DNA of 32,027 nucleotides from Paracoccus nototheniae (GTDB taxonomy: Bacteria; Pseudomonadota; Alphaproteobacteria; Rhodobacterales; Rhodobacteraceae), in NCBI RefSeq assembly GCF_004335005.1, contig NZ_RQRT01000053.1, forward strand, positions 1 to 32,027. Direction: 5' to 3'. Below are positions 14,367 through 23,505 of this stretch, one piece after another. Under the pieces are notes generated by a model. It saw nothing but the letters and a program-made list of their open reading frames with translations. It was not told the DNA's origin and made no database searches. The position numbers were made by a program, and so were the translations under genes. Position 1 is the stretch's first letter. Each line of letters begins with the position of its first letter.

Positions 14367-14414
14367 CCTGAAATGCCCACGTCCTGAAATGCCCACGTCC
14401 TGAAATACCAACGC
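14367..14414. repeat. 16-bp tandem repeat, two perfect copies and one decayed copy
   Basis: CCTGAAATGCCCACGT occurs at 14367-14382 and 14383-14398. A third copy at 14399-14414 starts CCTGAAAT and then diverges as it enters the gltB terminator stem. Confidence 0.92.
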
Positions 14415-14436
14415 GGCCCCGCAAAGGGGGCCGCGT
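14411..14436 (-). terminator. Terminator of the glt operon
   Basis: ACGCGGCCCC (14411-14420) and GGGGCCGCGT (14427-14436) form a perfect ten-base stem with a six-base loop, starting 18 bases after the gltB stop. On the minus strand TTGGTATTT follows. This is a good rho-independent terminator, although its T-run is interrupted. Confidence 0.75.
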
Positions 14437-14454
14437 CGCTGTTCTGATTGGTCC

Positions 14455-17400
14455 TTATTCAGCCGGAACCGCGCTTGGTTCTTCGATCGCGGCGATGGGA
14501 TGGGGCAGATGCACCAGCATCTCCTTGGGGCAGACCTGCAGGAAGTTGCCCTTTTCGCGATCCCAGTTCGACAGGATCTCGTCGGCGCGACGCGATCCGG
14601 TCTCTTTCAGGTGCCGGGCGATCAGGGATTTCAGCTGATCTTCCCAATGCGATTGCGTCACCGGGCACAGGATCAGCGTTTCGGCATTGATGTAATCGCG
14701 CGCCAGACCCTCGGGATCGTACAGATAGGCCATCCCCCCGGTCATCCCGGCGCCGAAGTTCGCGCCGATCCTGCCCAGAATCACCGCCACGCCGCCGGTC
14801 ATGTATTCGCAACCGTTCGACCCGCAGCCCTCGATGACAACGGTCGCGCCGCTGTTCCTGACCGCGAACCGCTCGCCCGCCCGGCCCGCCGCGAACAGGA
14901 AGCCGTTCGTCGCGCCATACAGGACCGTATTGCCGATGATCGTGTTATCCGCCGCGACCAGAGGGCTGGCCATCGGCGGGCGCACGGTGATCGTGCCGCC
15001 CGACAGGCCCTTGCCGACGTAATCGTTGGCGTCGCCCGACACCTCGATCTTCAGCCCCGGCGCAGCGAAGGCGCCAAGCGACTGGCCCGCGCTGCCCGTC
15101 AGACGCACGGTCAGGTGATCAGGCTGCAGATCGTTGCGCATCCCAAACTTCTGCACGATCAGCGACGACGTGCGGGTGCCGATGGTCCGGTGGGTGTTGC
15201 GGACCGCATAGGACAGCTGCATCTTTTCGCCATCCTCGAAAAAGCGGGCGGCATCCTTGACGATTTCGCTGTCCAGCGTCTCCAGCACCGCATTGCGCGG
15301 CTTGGTGCGGTCATAGACGATCTTGTCCGCACCATCGACGGTGATCAGCAGCGGGTTCAGGTCCAGATCGTCCAGATTGGCCGCACCCCGGCTGACCTGC
15401 GTCAGCAGATCCGCGCGCCCGATCACCTCGTCCAGGGACCGTGCCCCGATCGAGGCCAGAATTTCGCGCACCTCCTGGGCATAGAAGGTGATCAGGTTCA
15501 CCACCTTATCCGCCGATCCGGTGAACATCGCGCGCAGCTTTTCATCCTGCGTGCAGACACCGACCGGACAGGTGTTCGACTGGCACTGACGCACCATGAT
15601 GCAGCCCATGGCGATCAGGGCGGCAGTGCCGATGCCGTATTCCTCGGCCCCCATCATCGCCGCCATGACGATGTCGCGTCCCGTGCGGAGACCGCCATCG
15701 GTGCGCAGGGTCACGCGTTCGCGCAGCCGGTTCATCGCCAGAACCTGATGCGCCTCGGTCAGGCCCATTTCCCACGGCAGACCCGCGAACTTGATCGAGG
15801 TCGCGGGCGAGGCGCCCGTGCCGCCGTTATGGCCCGAAATCAGGATCACGTCGGCCTTGGCCTTGGCCACGCCCGCCGCAATCGTGCCCACACCGGACGA
15901 TGCCACCAGCTTCACGGTGATCTTGGCGCGCGGGTTGATCTGTTTCAGGTCATAGATCAGCTGCGCCAGATCCTCGATCGAATAGATATCGTGATGCGGC
16001 GGTGGACTGATCAGCATGACGCCGGGGGTGGAATGGCGCAGCTTGGCGATCAGCTTGGTGACCTTCATGCCGGGCAGCTGGCCGCCCTCACCGGGCTTGG
16101 CACCCTGGGCGACCTTGATCTCCAGCTCTTCGCAGGCGTTCAGGTATTCGGCGGTGACGCCGAACCGGCCACTGGCGACCTGCTTGATCTTGGCGCAGGG
16201 GTTGTCGCCATTGGGCAGCGGATGGCTGTGGGCCGGATCCTCGCCGCCCTCACCCGAATCGGACTTGGCGCCGATACGGTTCATGGCAATGTTCAGCGTC
16301 ATATGCGCCTCGGGCGACAGCGCCCCAAGCGACATCCCCGGCGTCACAAAGCGCTTGCGGATCGAGGTGATGCTTTCCACCTCTTCGATGGGCACCGGCT
16401 TGCCAAAGGGCTTGATGTCCAGCAGATCGCGGATGTGGATCGGCGGATTGGCCCGCATCGTGGCGCTGAACTGCTTCCAGATGTCATAGCTGGCCTTTTC
16501 ACAGGCCACCTGCAGCAGCTTCATCGTATTGGCTTCCCAGGCATGCTTTTCGCCCGTGCGCCGCAGCTTGTAGAAGCCACCGACCGGCAGCATGTCCACG
16601 TTATCGGTGTGGAACGCCACCTGATGAAGCCCCTCCAGCTTGGCCTGCAGCCCGTGCAGACCGATGCCGGAAATGCGCGACTGCATGCCGGGGAAATATT
16701 CCGCGACCATCGCGCGGCTCAGCCCCACCGCCTCGAAGTTCAGGCCGCCACGATAGGAGGACAGGACCGAAATCCCCATCTTGGCCATGATCTTGAGCAG
16801 CCCCGCATCGATCGAGGCGCGATAGCGGCGCATGTTCTCGACCAGCGAACCGGTCAGCAACCCGCGTTCGATCCGGTCGTTGATGCTGTCCTGCGCCAGA
16901 TAGGGGTTCACGGTGGTCGCGCCGCAGCCGATCAGCACCGCAAAGTAATGCGGATCGATGCATTCGGCGGCGCGCACATTGACGCTGCAGAAGGTCCGCA
17001 GCCCCTTGCGGGTCAGCCACGAATGCACCGCGCTGGTCGCCAGGATCATCGGCATGGCGACGCGGTTCGGTCCCTGCGTCTCATCGCTGAGAACCAGATG
17101 GCCGGCACCGCTGCGCACGGCATCCTCGGCCTCGGCGCGGATGCGCGCCAGACCTTCGCCCAAGGCATCGGGTCCGGCATCGTCGGGGAAGGTGCAATCG
17201 ATGATCGTCACCGTCTCGCCGAACATCTTGACCATCTCGGCGAATTCGCCGCTGGCCAGGAAGGGGCTTTCCAATACCACGATCTCGGTCTGGCTGCTGC
17301 TTTCGTCCAGCACGTTCTTGAGGTTGCCGAACCGCGTCTTCAGCGACATGACCCGCGTTTCGCGCAGGCTGTCGATGGGCGGATTCGTCACCTGGCTGAA

Positions 17401-18993
17401 GTTCTGGCGGAAGAAATGGCTCATCGGGCGGTACTGGTTCGACAGGACCGCAGGCGGCGTGTCGTCGCCCATGGACGCGATGGCCTCTTTCCCGTCCTCG
17501 GCCATGGGGGCCAGCACATGCTCCAGCTCTTCCATGGTGAACCCAGCGGCGGTCTGGCGACGGCGCAGCGCATCACCCGAGAACTGCACCACCTCGGGCA
17601 GGTCCAGCATGATGTCGTTCAGCTCGGTGACCTTTTCGATCCATTCGCCAAAAGGCTGGCTGCCCGACAACCGGTCTTTCAGGTCGGTGTCGTGGTAGAG
17701 TTTGCCTTCCCACATATCGACGGCGATCATCTGGCCCGGACCAAGCGCGCCCTTTTCGCGCACGCCGGTTTCATCCACCGGGACCATGCCGACCTCGGAC
17801 CCGGCGATCAGCAGGTTGTCGCCCGTCACGACATAGCGCATGGGCCGCAGCCCGTTGCGGTCCAGACCGCCGCAGACCCACCGCCCGTCGGTCATCGCAA
17901 GCGCGGCGGGACCGTCCCAAGGCTCCATCACCGCGTTGCAATAGGCGTACATGTCGGCCCATGCCTTGGGCATGTCGGTGGTGGCCTTGGACCAGCTTTC
18001 CGGCACCAGCATCGTCTTGGTCATCGGCGCGGACCGCCCCGAGCGCACCAGCACTTCGAACACCGCATCCAGCGCGGCGCTGTCCGACGATCCGGCGGGC
18101 ACGATCGGCTTGATATCCTCGGCGGCCTCGCCGAACGCGCTGCTGGCCATGCGGATCTCGTGGCTGCGCAGCCAGTTCAGGTTGCCCTTCAGCGTGTTGA
18201 TCTCGCCGTTATGGGCCAACATGCGGAAGGGCTGGGCCAGCCACCATTGCGGAAAGGTGTTGGTCGAATAGCGCTGGTGATAGATCGCAAAGGCGCTTTC
18301 GAACCGCTCGTCCTTGAGGTCGGGATAGAATTCCGCGACCTGTTCGGCCAGCATCATGCCCTTGTAGATGATCGACCGGCAGGACAGCGAACAGAAATAC
18401 AGATCGCGCACCTGACCGGCGATGGCGGCTTTCTCGATGCGGCGGCGGATGATGTACAGCTCGCGCTCGAAACGGACCTGATCGATGTCCTTTTCACAGC
18501 GGATCAGGATCTGTTCGATCTCGGGGCGGGTGGCATTGGCCTTTTCGCCCAGGACAGCGGTGTTCACCGGCACATGGCGCCAGCCATAGATGTAATGGCC
18601 CATGCGCAGAACCTCGGATTCCACGATGGTCCGGCAGGCCTCTTGCGCGGCAAAGTTCGTGCGCGGCAGGAACACCTGCCCCACCGCGATCAGCTTGTTC
18701 TGGTCGGGCTCGTGGCCGGTGCGGCGCACCTGATCGTAAAAGAACGGCACCGGGATCTGGACATGGATGCCCGCCCCGTCGCCGGTCTTGCCATCCGCAT
18801 CCACGGCGCCGCGATGCCAGATGGCCTTCAGCGCATCGATGCCGTTCTGCACGACGGAACGGCTGGCCTTGCCTTCGATATTGACGACAAAGCCCACGCC
18901 GCAGGACGAATGTTCATCCTCGGTCCGGTAAAGGCTGTGCTTGTCCATCCAGTCGCGGCGGGCTTCTTCCGAGGCTTTCCAGTCCATGGTCAT
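14455..18993 (-). CDS. gltB: Glutamate synthase (NADPH) large subunit
   Basis: This 1512-residue subunit transfers the glutamine amide to 2-oxoglutarate. The N-terminal glutamine amidotransferase begins after a 30-residue propeptide at Cys31 (EDEHSSCGVGF). The central and FMN-binding domains contain PPHHDIYSIEDLAQLIYDLK, ISGHNGGTGASPATSIK and the 3Fe-4S cluster block CIMVRQCQSNTCPVGVCT. The C-terminal beta-helix has GGTITVRPP and GCGSNGCEYMTGGVAVILG. The length is normal for the family. Its ATG overlaps the stop of the unknown gene upstream as ATGA. The order here is gltD, unknown gene, gltB, with a terminator after gltB. It works with GltD, which supplies electrons from NADPH. Confidence 0.97.
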   Translation of the reverse strand: MTMDWKASEEARRDWMDKHSLYRTEDEHSSCGVGFVVNIEGKASRSVVQNGIDALKAIWHRGAVDADGKTGDGAGIHVQIPVPFFYDQVRRTGHEPDQNKLIAVGQVFLPRTNFAAQEACRTIVESEVLRMGHYIYGWRHVPVNTAVLGEKANATRPEIEQILIRCEKDIDQVRFERELYIIRRRIEKAAIAGQVRDLYFCSLSCRSIIYKGMMLAEQVAEFYPDLKDERFESAFAIYHQRYSTNTFPQWWLAQPFRMLAHNGEINTLKGNLNWLRSHEIRMASSAFGEAAEDIKPIVPAGSSDSAALDAVFEVLVRSGRSAPMTKTMLVPESWSKATTDMPKAWADMYAYCNAVMEPWDGPAALAMTDGRWVCGGLDRNGLRPMRYVVTGDNLLIAGSEVGMVPVDETGVREKGALGPGQMIAVDMWEGKLYHDTDLKDRLSGSQPFGEWIEKVTELNDIMLDLPEVVQFSGDALRRRQTAAGFTMEELEHVLAPMAEDGKEAIASMGDDTPPAVLSNQYRPMSHFFRQNFSQVTNPPIDSLRETRVMSLKTRFGNLKNVLDESSSQTEIVVLESPFLASGEFAEMVKMFGETVTIIDCTFPDDAGPDALGEGLARIRAEAEDAVRSGAGHLVLSDETQGPNRVAMPMILATSAVHSWLTRKGLRTFCSVNVRAAECIDPHYFAVLIGCGATTVNPYLAQDSINDRIERGLLTGSLVENMRRYRASIDAGLLKIMAKMGISVLSSYRGGLNFEAVGLSRAMVAEYFPGMQSRISGIGLHGLQAKLEGLHQVAFHTDNVDMLPVGGFYKLRRTGEKHAWEANTMKLLQVACEKASYDIWKQFSATMRANPPIHIRDLLDIKPFGKPVPIEEVESITSIRKRFVTPGMSLGALSPEAHMTLNIAMNRIGAKSDSGEGGEDPAHSHPLPNGDNPCAKIKQVASGRFGVTAEYLNACEELEIKVAQGAKPGEGGQLPGMKVTKLIAKLRHSTPGVMLISPPPHHDIYSIEDLAQLIYDLKQINPRAKITVKLVASSGVGTIAAGVAKAKADVILISGHNGGTGASPATSIKFAGLPWEMGLTEAHQVLAMNRLRERVTLRTDGGLRTGRDIVMAAMMGAEEYGIGTAALIAMGCIMVRQCQSNTCPVGVCTQDEKLRAMFTGSADKVVNLITFYAQEVREILASIGARSLDEVIGRADLLTQVSRGAANLDDLDLNPLLITVDGADKIVYDRTKPRNAVLETLDSEIVKDAARFFEDGEKMQLSYAVRNTHRTIGTRTSSLIVQKFGMRNDLQPDHLTVRLTGSAGQSLGAFAAPGLKIEVSGDANDYVGKGLSGGTITVRPPMASPLVAADNTIIGNTVLYGATNGFLFAAGRAGERFAVRNSGATVVIEGCGSNGCEYMTGGVAVILGRIGANFGAGMTGGMAYLYDPEGLARDYINAETLILCPVTQSHWEDQLKSLIARHLKETGSRRADEILSNWDREKGNFLQVCPKEMLVHLPHPIAAIEEPSAVPAE

Positions 18994-19778
18994 GATGCGG
19001 CCCTTTCCTGCGGGATCTGCGTCATCAGCTGATCGCAGTCGAATTGTGGGGTTGTGGATCCGAACCCGGCATCGCCGGGAAAGAGGAACAGCACGGGGCT
19101 GTCATCCGACTGACGCCGGGCGCCGGTCCAGTCGCTGCTGGTCTCGGCCCCGCCGAAAAACCGGCCGAAGTCGCGGCTGATGTACTGGCTGCCGCTGCGC
19201 TCGATCAGCACCTCGCCATCGGCGCTGCGGGTGGTCAACTGAAACTCGGTCCGTTCCAGATCCTGCCCGTCGATGGTCACCGTCTGGCCGGTCAGGGTAT
19301 CGAAACCCTGATGATGCAGGCGCTGGCCGTCATTGGTTTCGGTCATGAAATCGAAATCGTCGCGACCCGTTTCCAGCAATTCGGAAAAGCTGGCCTCGTC
19401 CTCGGCCCCCTCGACCAGCCGGTCGATCAGGCCCGATCCCATGCTCTGGCTTTCGATCCAGCGGGTCTCGGCGTCGATGGTCGACAGATGGAACAGCCCG
19501 TCCTGTCCGAAATGGGCGCTGCGCTGATAGCCTTCGGGATCGGCGCTGCAGGTGTAATACTGGCTGACGGTGCAGCTGCGGTTCTGAACCGTCATGGTCA
19601 TCTGGCACCCTGCCGGAGGCGTAAAGCTGGCCGCCCCCGCCATGCGCGCGCTGACGCTCCATGCGCCCGCCAGCACCAGAAGCGCCGTCAGGGCCAGCCC
19701 GACCCGACCTGCGGATGGCGCCGGTCGGGCGGCGGCCACCGCGCGGGACCGGTCACGGGGCATCGGGCGACGGGTCAT
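18990..19778 (-). CDS. Exported or membrane-anchored protein of unknown function between gltD and gltB
   Basis: I do not recognise a named family. The 262-residue protein has a basic N-terminus (about 25 residues, with many Arg), one hydrophobic segment at about residues 26-41, and an AxA-like site near residue 50, so it is either exported or anchored with the bulk in the periplasm. The mature part has Cys58, Cys69, Cys77 and Cys248, which could form disulphides. It is rich in acidic and polar residues with beta-type patterns (EFQLTTRSADGEVLIERSGSQYISRDFGRFFGG). It starts 11 bases after gltD and its stop overlaps gltB as ATGA, so all three are co-transcribed and gltB translation is coupled to it. 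A later start at residue 6 is possible. A link to nitrogen metabolism is suggested by position only. Confidence 0.8.
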   Translation of the reverse strand: MTRRPMPRDRSRAVAAARPAPSAGRVGLALTALLVLAGAWSVSARMAGAASFTPPAGCQMTMTVQNRSCTVSQYYTCSADPEGYQRSAHFGQDGLFHLSTIDAETRWIESQSMGSGLIDRLVEGAEDEASFSELLETGRDDFDFMTETNDGQRLHHQGFDTLTGQTVTIDGQDLERTEFQLTTRSADGEVLIERSGSQYISRDFGRFFGGAETSSDWTGARRQSDDSPVLFLFPGDAGFGSTTPQFDCDQLMTQIPQERAAS

Positions 19779-19789
19779 GCCTGCCCCCC

Positions 19790-21274
19790 TCATTCGGCGG
19801 CGATCCGGGCGTCGCCGGTCAGATAGCCGGCGATCGATTCCGCCGCCTCGCGCCCGTCGCGGATCGCCCAGACCACAAGGCTGGCGCCGCGCACGATGTC
19901 GCCCACCGCATAGACACCGGCGATCGAGGTCATATGCGTCTGGAAGCTGGCCTTGATGGTGCCCCACCGCGTGACCTCGAGGCCCTCGACGCCCCACAGT
20001 TTGGGCAGATCCTCGGGCTCGAACCCCAAAGCCTTGATGACCAGATCGGCGGGTTCGTCGTAATCGGCGCCCTCGATCAGTTCCGGGCTTTGACGGCCCG
20101 ACACGTCGGGCTGGCCAAGGCGCATTTTCTGGATGCGCACGCCCGCGACGGTCGGAATGCCGTCCACGTCGCGTTCCTGCGCCTCGGCGGCAATGCCGGT
20201 CACATGGCCGGCAAAGGCGCCGGGGGCGGACATCCAGACGAACTCGACGCCCTCTTCCTCGGCATTCTGGACCTCGCGCTGCGATCCCGGCATGTTCGCG
20301 CGGTCGCGGCGATAAAGGCATTTGACCGATTGCGCGCCCTGACGGATCGCGGTGCGCACGCAATCCATCGCCGTATCGCCGCCGCCGATCACGACGACGC
20401 GCTTGCCGCGCGCGTTCAGCTCTCCATCCTCGAAATCGGGCACGTCATCGCCGAAATCGACCTTGTTGCTGGCGGTCAGGTAATCGATCGCCCGCACGAT
20501 GCCGCCGTGATCGGCATTGTCCAGATCCAGATCGCGCGTCTTGTAGACGCCCGTGGCGATCAGCACTGCATCATGCTTGCCGCGGATCGCGTCAAAGCTG
20601 ATATCCTCGCCGACATTGCAGTTCAGAACGAATTCGACGCCGCTGTCAGCCAACAGCTTGTTGCGGCGCATGACGATGTCCTTCTCCAGCTTGAAGCCGG
20701 GAATGCCATAGGTCATCAGCCCGCCCGCGCGGTCATAGCGGTCATAGATCGTGACCTGAAACCCCTGCCGCCGCAGCATGTCCGCCGCCGCCAGCCCGCC
20801 CGGACCTGCGCCGATGATCCCCACGGATTCGGCGCGTTCCTGCGCGGGGGTGAAGGGCTGGATCCAGCCGTTGTCCCATGCGGTGTCGGTGATGTATTTT
20901 TCGACCGCCCCGATGGTCACGGTGCCGTGGCCCGATTGTTCGATGACGCAATTGCCTTCGCACAGGCGATCCTGCGGGCAGATGCGGCCACAGATTTCCG
21001 GAAAGGTGTTGGTGGCCTGACTGACCTGCCACGCCTCTTTCAGGCGACCTTCGGCTGTCAGGCGCAGCCAGTCGGGGATGTTGTTGTGCAGCGGGCAATG
21101 GCTTTGGCAATAAGGCACGCCGCACTGGCTGCAGCGACCGGACTGTTCGGCGGCCTTGCTGGCGGCGAATTCGCGGTAGATCTCGTGGAAATCCTCGCTG
21201 CGTTCCGAGGCCGGGCGTTTCTCGGGCATCTCGCGCGGGGTCGAGACGAACGTGAGCATCTTCTGCGTGGCCAT
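19790..21274 (-). CDS. gltD: Glutamate synthase (NADPH) small subunit
   Basis: This 494-residue subunit takes electrons from NADPH through FAD and Fe-S clusters to GltB. The N-terminal cluster domain shows CSQCGVPYCQSHCPLHNNIPDW and CGRICPQDRLCEGNCV. An FAD-binding Rossmann motif (VGIIGAGPGGLAAADMLRRQG) starts near residue 149, and the NADPH-binding motif VVVIGGGDTAMDCVRTA near residue 291. The C-terminal AVGDIVRGASLVVWAIRDGREAAESI is typical. Length fits the family. It is the first gene of the glt operon on the minus strand. The 150-base gap upstream separates it from uppP. Confidence 0.96.
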   Translation of the reverse strand: MATQKMLTFVSTPREMPEKRPASERSEDFHEIYREFAASKAAEQSGRCSQCGVPYCQSHCPLHNNIPDWLRLTAEGRLKEAWQVSQATNTFPEICGRICPQDRLCEGNCVIEQSGHGTVTIGAVEKYITDTAWDNGWIQPFTPAQERAESVGIIGAGPGGLAAADMLRRQGFQVTIYDRYDRAGGLMTYGIPGFKLEKDIVMRRNKLLADSGVEFVLNCNVGEDISFDAIRGKHDAVLIATGVYKTRDLDLDNADHGGIVRAIDYLTASNKVDFGDDVPDFEDGELNARGKRVVVIGGGDTAMDCVRTAIRQGAQSVKCLYRRDRANMPGSQREVQNAEEEGVEFVWMSAPGAFAGHVTGIAAEAQERDVDGIPTVAGVRIQKMRLGQPDVSGRQSPELIEGADYDEPADLVIKALGFEPEDLPKLWGVEGLEVTRWGTIKASFQTHMTSIAGVYAVGDIVRGASLVVWAIRDGREAAESIAGYLTGDARIAAE

Positions 21275-21339
21275 GGCTGCGCTACCTTCCCTGAAAGGAC
21301 TTCCGCAACCGCATTAAACCAAGGCTTTTGTGATGAAAA

Positions 21340-21358
21340 GTCAGCCGTACTGACCTAT
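21340..21358 (-). terminator. Possible weak terminator after uppP
   Basis: On the minus strand GTCAG and CTGAC flank a five-base loop and are followed by TTTTC, between the uppP stop (21425) and the gltD start. The stem is short. The rest of this 150-base gap must also contain the glt promoter, which I cannot place with confidence. Confidence 0.3.
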
Positions 21359-21424
21359 TCGCAAGTTTTTTGCATCCAGCGGCGGAAAAACGGTGCCGTT
21401 CAGGGGATAATAGGTCAGCAAGGC

Positions 21425-22228
21425 TTACATACCCGCCATAAGCGCCAGTAAAGCCACGCTTCCCACAATGATCCGCCACCAAGCAAACAAGCCGTATCCG
21501 TGTTGAGAGACATAGCCCAGCAACCAGCGCACGACCAAAATCCCCGCGATCAGCGCGGTGACAAAGCCCACGGCGATGTTCCCAAGCGCCGCCGCATCCA
21601 GAATATCGCGATTCTGCCACAGGTCATAGGTAAAGGCCCCCAGCATCGTGGGCATGGCCAGAAAGAACGAAAACTCGGCGGCGGATCGCTTGTCTGCCCC
21701 CAGAAGCAGCGCGCCCACGATGGTCGCGCCCGACCGCGACACGCCGGGGATCATCGCAAGGCACTGGATAAAGCCGATCTTCAGCGCCATGGGCAGCGGG
21801 AAATCCTCGGCCCGGTGATAGAGGGGCGCCGTCGCCCGACGGTCCACCCAAAGCAGCACGATCCCGCCCAGAATCAACATGACGGCAATCAGCATGGGCG
21901 TTTCGAACAACACCGTCTTGATAAAATCATGGGCCAGCACGCCGATTACCACGGCGGGCGCAAAGGCCAGCAGGACCGCGCCGACAAAGCGCCGTGCGGC
22001 GGGATCATGCGGGGCTGCGCTGACGATCTGCGCGATCCGCCCGGCATAGGCGCCCAGGATCGCCAGCAGCGCGCCCAGCTGGATCAGCACCTCGAAACTG
22101 CGACCGGGCGAATCAAAGCCCAGAAAATGACCGGCCAGCAGCAGATGTCCGGTGGACGACACCGGAATGAATTCGGTCAGCCCCTCGATGATCCCAAGGA
22201 GGGCGGCGACAATCGTATTGGGTTCCAT
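21425..22228 (-). CDS. uppP: Undecaprenyl-diphosphate phosphatase (BacA family)
   Basis: This 267-residue integral membrane enzyme dephosphorylates undecaprenyl pyrophosphate to recycle the lipid carrier for peptidoglycan and other polymers. Conserved region one, [20 protein letters not shown] (Glu15, Glu19, His28), and region two, [35 protein letters not shown], are both intact. The remaining sequence is strongly hydrophobic, with about eight helices. The ATG at 22228 shares one base with the stop of the NDUFA9-like gene (TGATG); a longer upstream reading would lie inside that gene. Loss of such enzymes sensitises bacteria to bacitracin. Confidence 0.95.
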   Translation of the reverse strand: MEPNTIVAALLGIIEGLTEFIPVSSTGHLLLAGHFLGFDSPGRSFEVLIQLGALLAILGAYAGRIAQIVSAAPHDPAARRFVGAVLLAFAPAVVIGVLAHDFIKTVLFETPMLIAVMLILGGIVLLWVDRRATAPLYHRAEDFPLPMALKIGFIQCLAMIPGVSRSGATIVGALLLGADKRSAAEFSFFLAMPTMLGAFTYDLWQNRDILDAAALGNIAVGFVTALIAGILVVRWLLGYVSQHGYGLFAWWRIIVGSVALLALMAGM

Positions 22229-23211
22229 CAGTGATCGCGCAGGTTCTTGGCCGAACGCTTGATCGCCTCGTATTGCCCCGAGGGGCGGAACCGCCACAGG
22301 TAACTGTCCAGAACGGCGCTGGCCGCGGTGGGCTGGATACCCAGTTCGGCAAAGCCCTGCGCGCCGGGGGAAACGACATTGTCCTTGCGCAGCAGGGCCA
22401 GCTGATCGCGGCTCAGGGGCGCGGTGAACAGCCCGCCGGTCAGCAGCTGCGCCATGTCCATCGCCGTGGCGGCCAGCCGGGCGATCGGAAAGGGCAGGTT
22501 CACCACCCCGCGCCGCCGGTTGACCGAGGCCAGAACCTGATCCACGATCTGCCGCGTCGTCAGCACCTCGGGGCCGCCCAGCTCATAGATGCCGGGCGCG
22601 GCCTCGCCGGTGGCGCCCTTGACGGCGGCCATGGCCACATCCTCGACATGGACGGGCTGCATGCGGGTCTTGCCGCCGACGATGGGCATCAGGGGCCCCA
22701 TCCGCGACATTCCGGCAAAGCGGTTGTAGAAATTGTCGTCCGGCCCGAAAATTACCGAAGGCCGCAGCACGACCGCATCGGGGCGGTGCTTCAGCACGGC
22801 GGCCTCGCCCCGCGATTTCGACGCGATATAGGCGCTGTCGGATTCCGTATCGATCCCCAGACCCGAGATATGGACCAGCCGCGCCACGCCCATCTCCGCC
22901 GACAGGCGGGCGATATGGGCGGCGCCTTCCTCGAACACGGTCTTGAAGGTGCTCTTGCCCTGAGCGGACAGAATGTTCACGCAGTTCACGGCGGCATCGG
23001 CCCCCGACAGGGCGGCGCGGACCGACATGTCGTCGCGGATGTTGCACATGACGGGAACGACCTGCCCCACCGCGCCATAGGTGCGGGTGAACAAGGCCTC
23101 GTCGGGGCGGCGCACGGCGATGCGGACGCGCCAGCCTTGCTTGACCATCAGCCGGGCGACCTGCCGGCCGACAAATCCCGATCCGCCGAAAATCGTGACC
23201 AGTTTTGCCAT
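22228..23211 (-). CDS. NDUFA9-like NAD(P)-binding protein (atypical SDR)
   Basis: This 327-residue protein begins [21 protein letters not shown], an atypical-SDR Rossmann motif (glycines at residues 9-15). It continues with [29 protein letters not shown], which carries the YxxxK pair, and [20 protein letters not shown]. This pattern and length fit the complex I NDUFA9 accessory-subunit family found widely in alphaproteobacteria, whose bacterial role is not settled. The start at 23211 has GGAGG about ten bases upstream; the frame remains open further but lacks family character. uppP follows directly with a one-base overlap. Confidence 0.88.
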   Translation of the reverse strand: MAKLVTIFGGSGFVGRQVARLMVKQGWRVRIAVRRPDEALFTRTYGAVGQVVPVMCNIRDDMSVRAALSGADAAVNCVNILSAQGKSTFKTVFEEGAAHIARLSAEMGVARLVHISGLGIDTESDSAYIASKSRGEAAVLKHRPDAVVLRPSVIFGPDDNFYNRFAGMSRMGPLMPIVGGKTRMQPVHVEDVAMAAVKGATGEAAPGIYELGGPEVLTTRQIVDQVLASVNRRRGVVNLPFPIARLAATAMDMAQLLTGGLFTAPLSRDQLALLRKDNVVSPGAQGFAELGIQPTAASAVLDSYLWRFRPSGQYEAIKRSAKNLRDH

Positions 23212-23262
23212 GGGCTTACAGCCTCCCTGTCCTATGCCGAATGTTGCGCGATCCTTACCCAA

Positions 23263-23306
23263 GCGCGGGGCCTGCGGCAAGCCATGCCGGGTCGCAGGCC
23301 CCGCGC
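23263..23306. repeat. Large perfect inverted repeat upstream of the NDUFA9-like gene
   Basis: GCGCGGGGCCTGCG (23263-23276) and CGCAGGCCCCGCGC (23293-23306) are perfect 14-base arms around a 16-base loop. It lies 52 bases before the NDUFA9-like start and upstream of the tRNA promoter. Neither side carries a T-run. It may be a leader hairpin of the minus-strand gene or a dispersed palindromic element. Confidence 0.75.
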
Positions 23307-23374
23307 CGCAGGGTATCGCACCGGGTCCGGGCGAACCCAAAGTGGAAACTGTCAAAAAACTTGCACGTCCCCCA

Positions 23375-23403
23375 TTGACGCCCCCCGGTGGTGCCTTTAA
23401 TCA
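23375..23403 (+). promoter_or_regulatory. Promoter of tRNA-Leu
   Basis: TTGACG (23375-23380) and TAATCA (23398-23403) are separated by exactly 17 bases. A start about seven bases later would leave a leader of roughly ten bases before the mature tRNA. The -35 is close to the sigma-70 consensus; the -10 is moderate. Confidence 0.7.
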
Positions 23404-23420
23404 GCCGCTCATACCACGTT

Positions 23421-23505
23421 GCCCAGGTGGCGGAATTGGTAGACGCGCACGGTTCAGGTCCGTGTGCCGCAAGGTGTGGAGGTTCGAGTCCTCTCCTGGG
23501 CACCA
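23421..23505 (+). tRNA. tRNA-Leu (anticodon CAG)
   Basis: The 85-base gene folds as a class II tRNA. The acceptor GCCCAGG pairs with CCTGGGC, followed by A and an encoded CCA. The anticodon stem CACGG/CCGTG encloses loop TTCAGGT with anticodon CAG at 23455-23457, which reads CUG codons, very common in this GC-rich genome. A long variable arm precedes the T arm GGAGG-TTCGAGT-CCTCT. The D-arm region GGCGGAATTGGTAGACGC is typical of tRNA-Leu. It is a single gene with its own promoter and terminator. Confidence 0.98.

Noticed and set aside
14500..19032. A 1510-codon open frame on the plus strand opposite gltB
   Set aside because: It is the antisense shadow of gltB, kept open by GC-rich codon use; its product is His/Gln/Arg/Asp-rich and lacks recognisable domains, while the minus strand encodes a textbook GltB.
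18990..20363. A single 457-codon protein across gltD and the unknown gene
   Set aside because: The first part is an antiphase reading of gltD; the real start of the unknown gene is the ATG at 19778 after the gltD stop.
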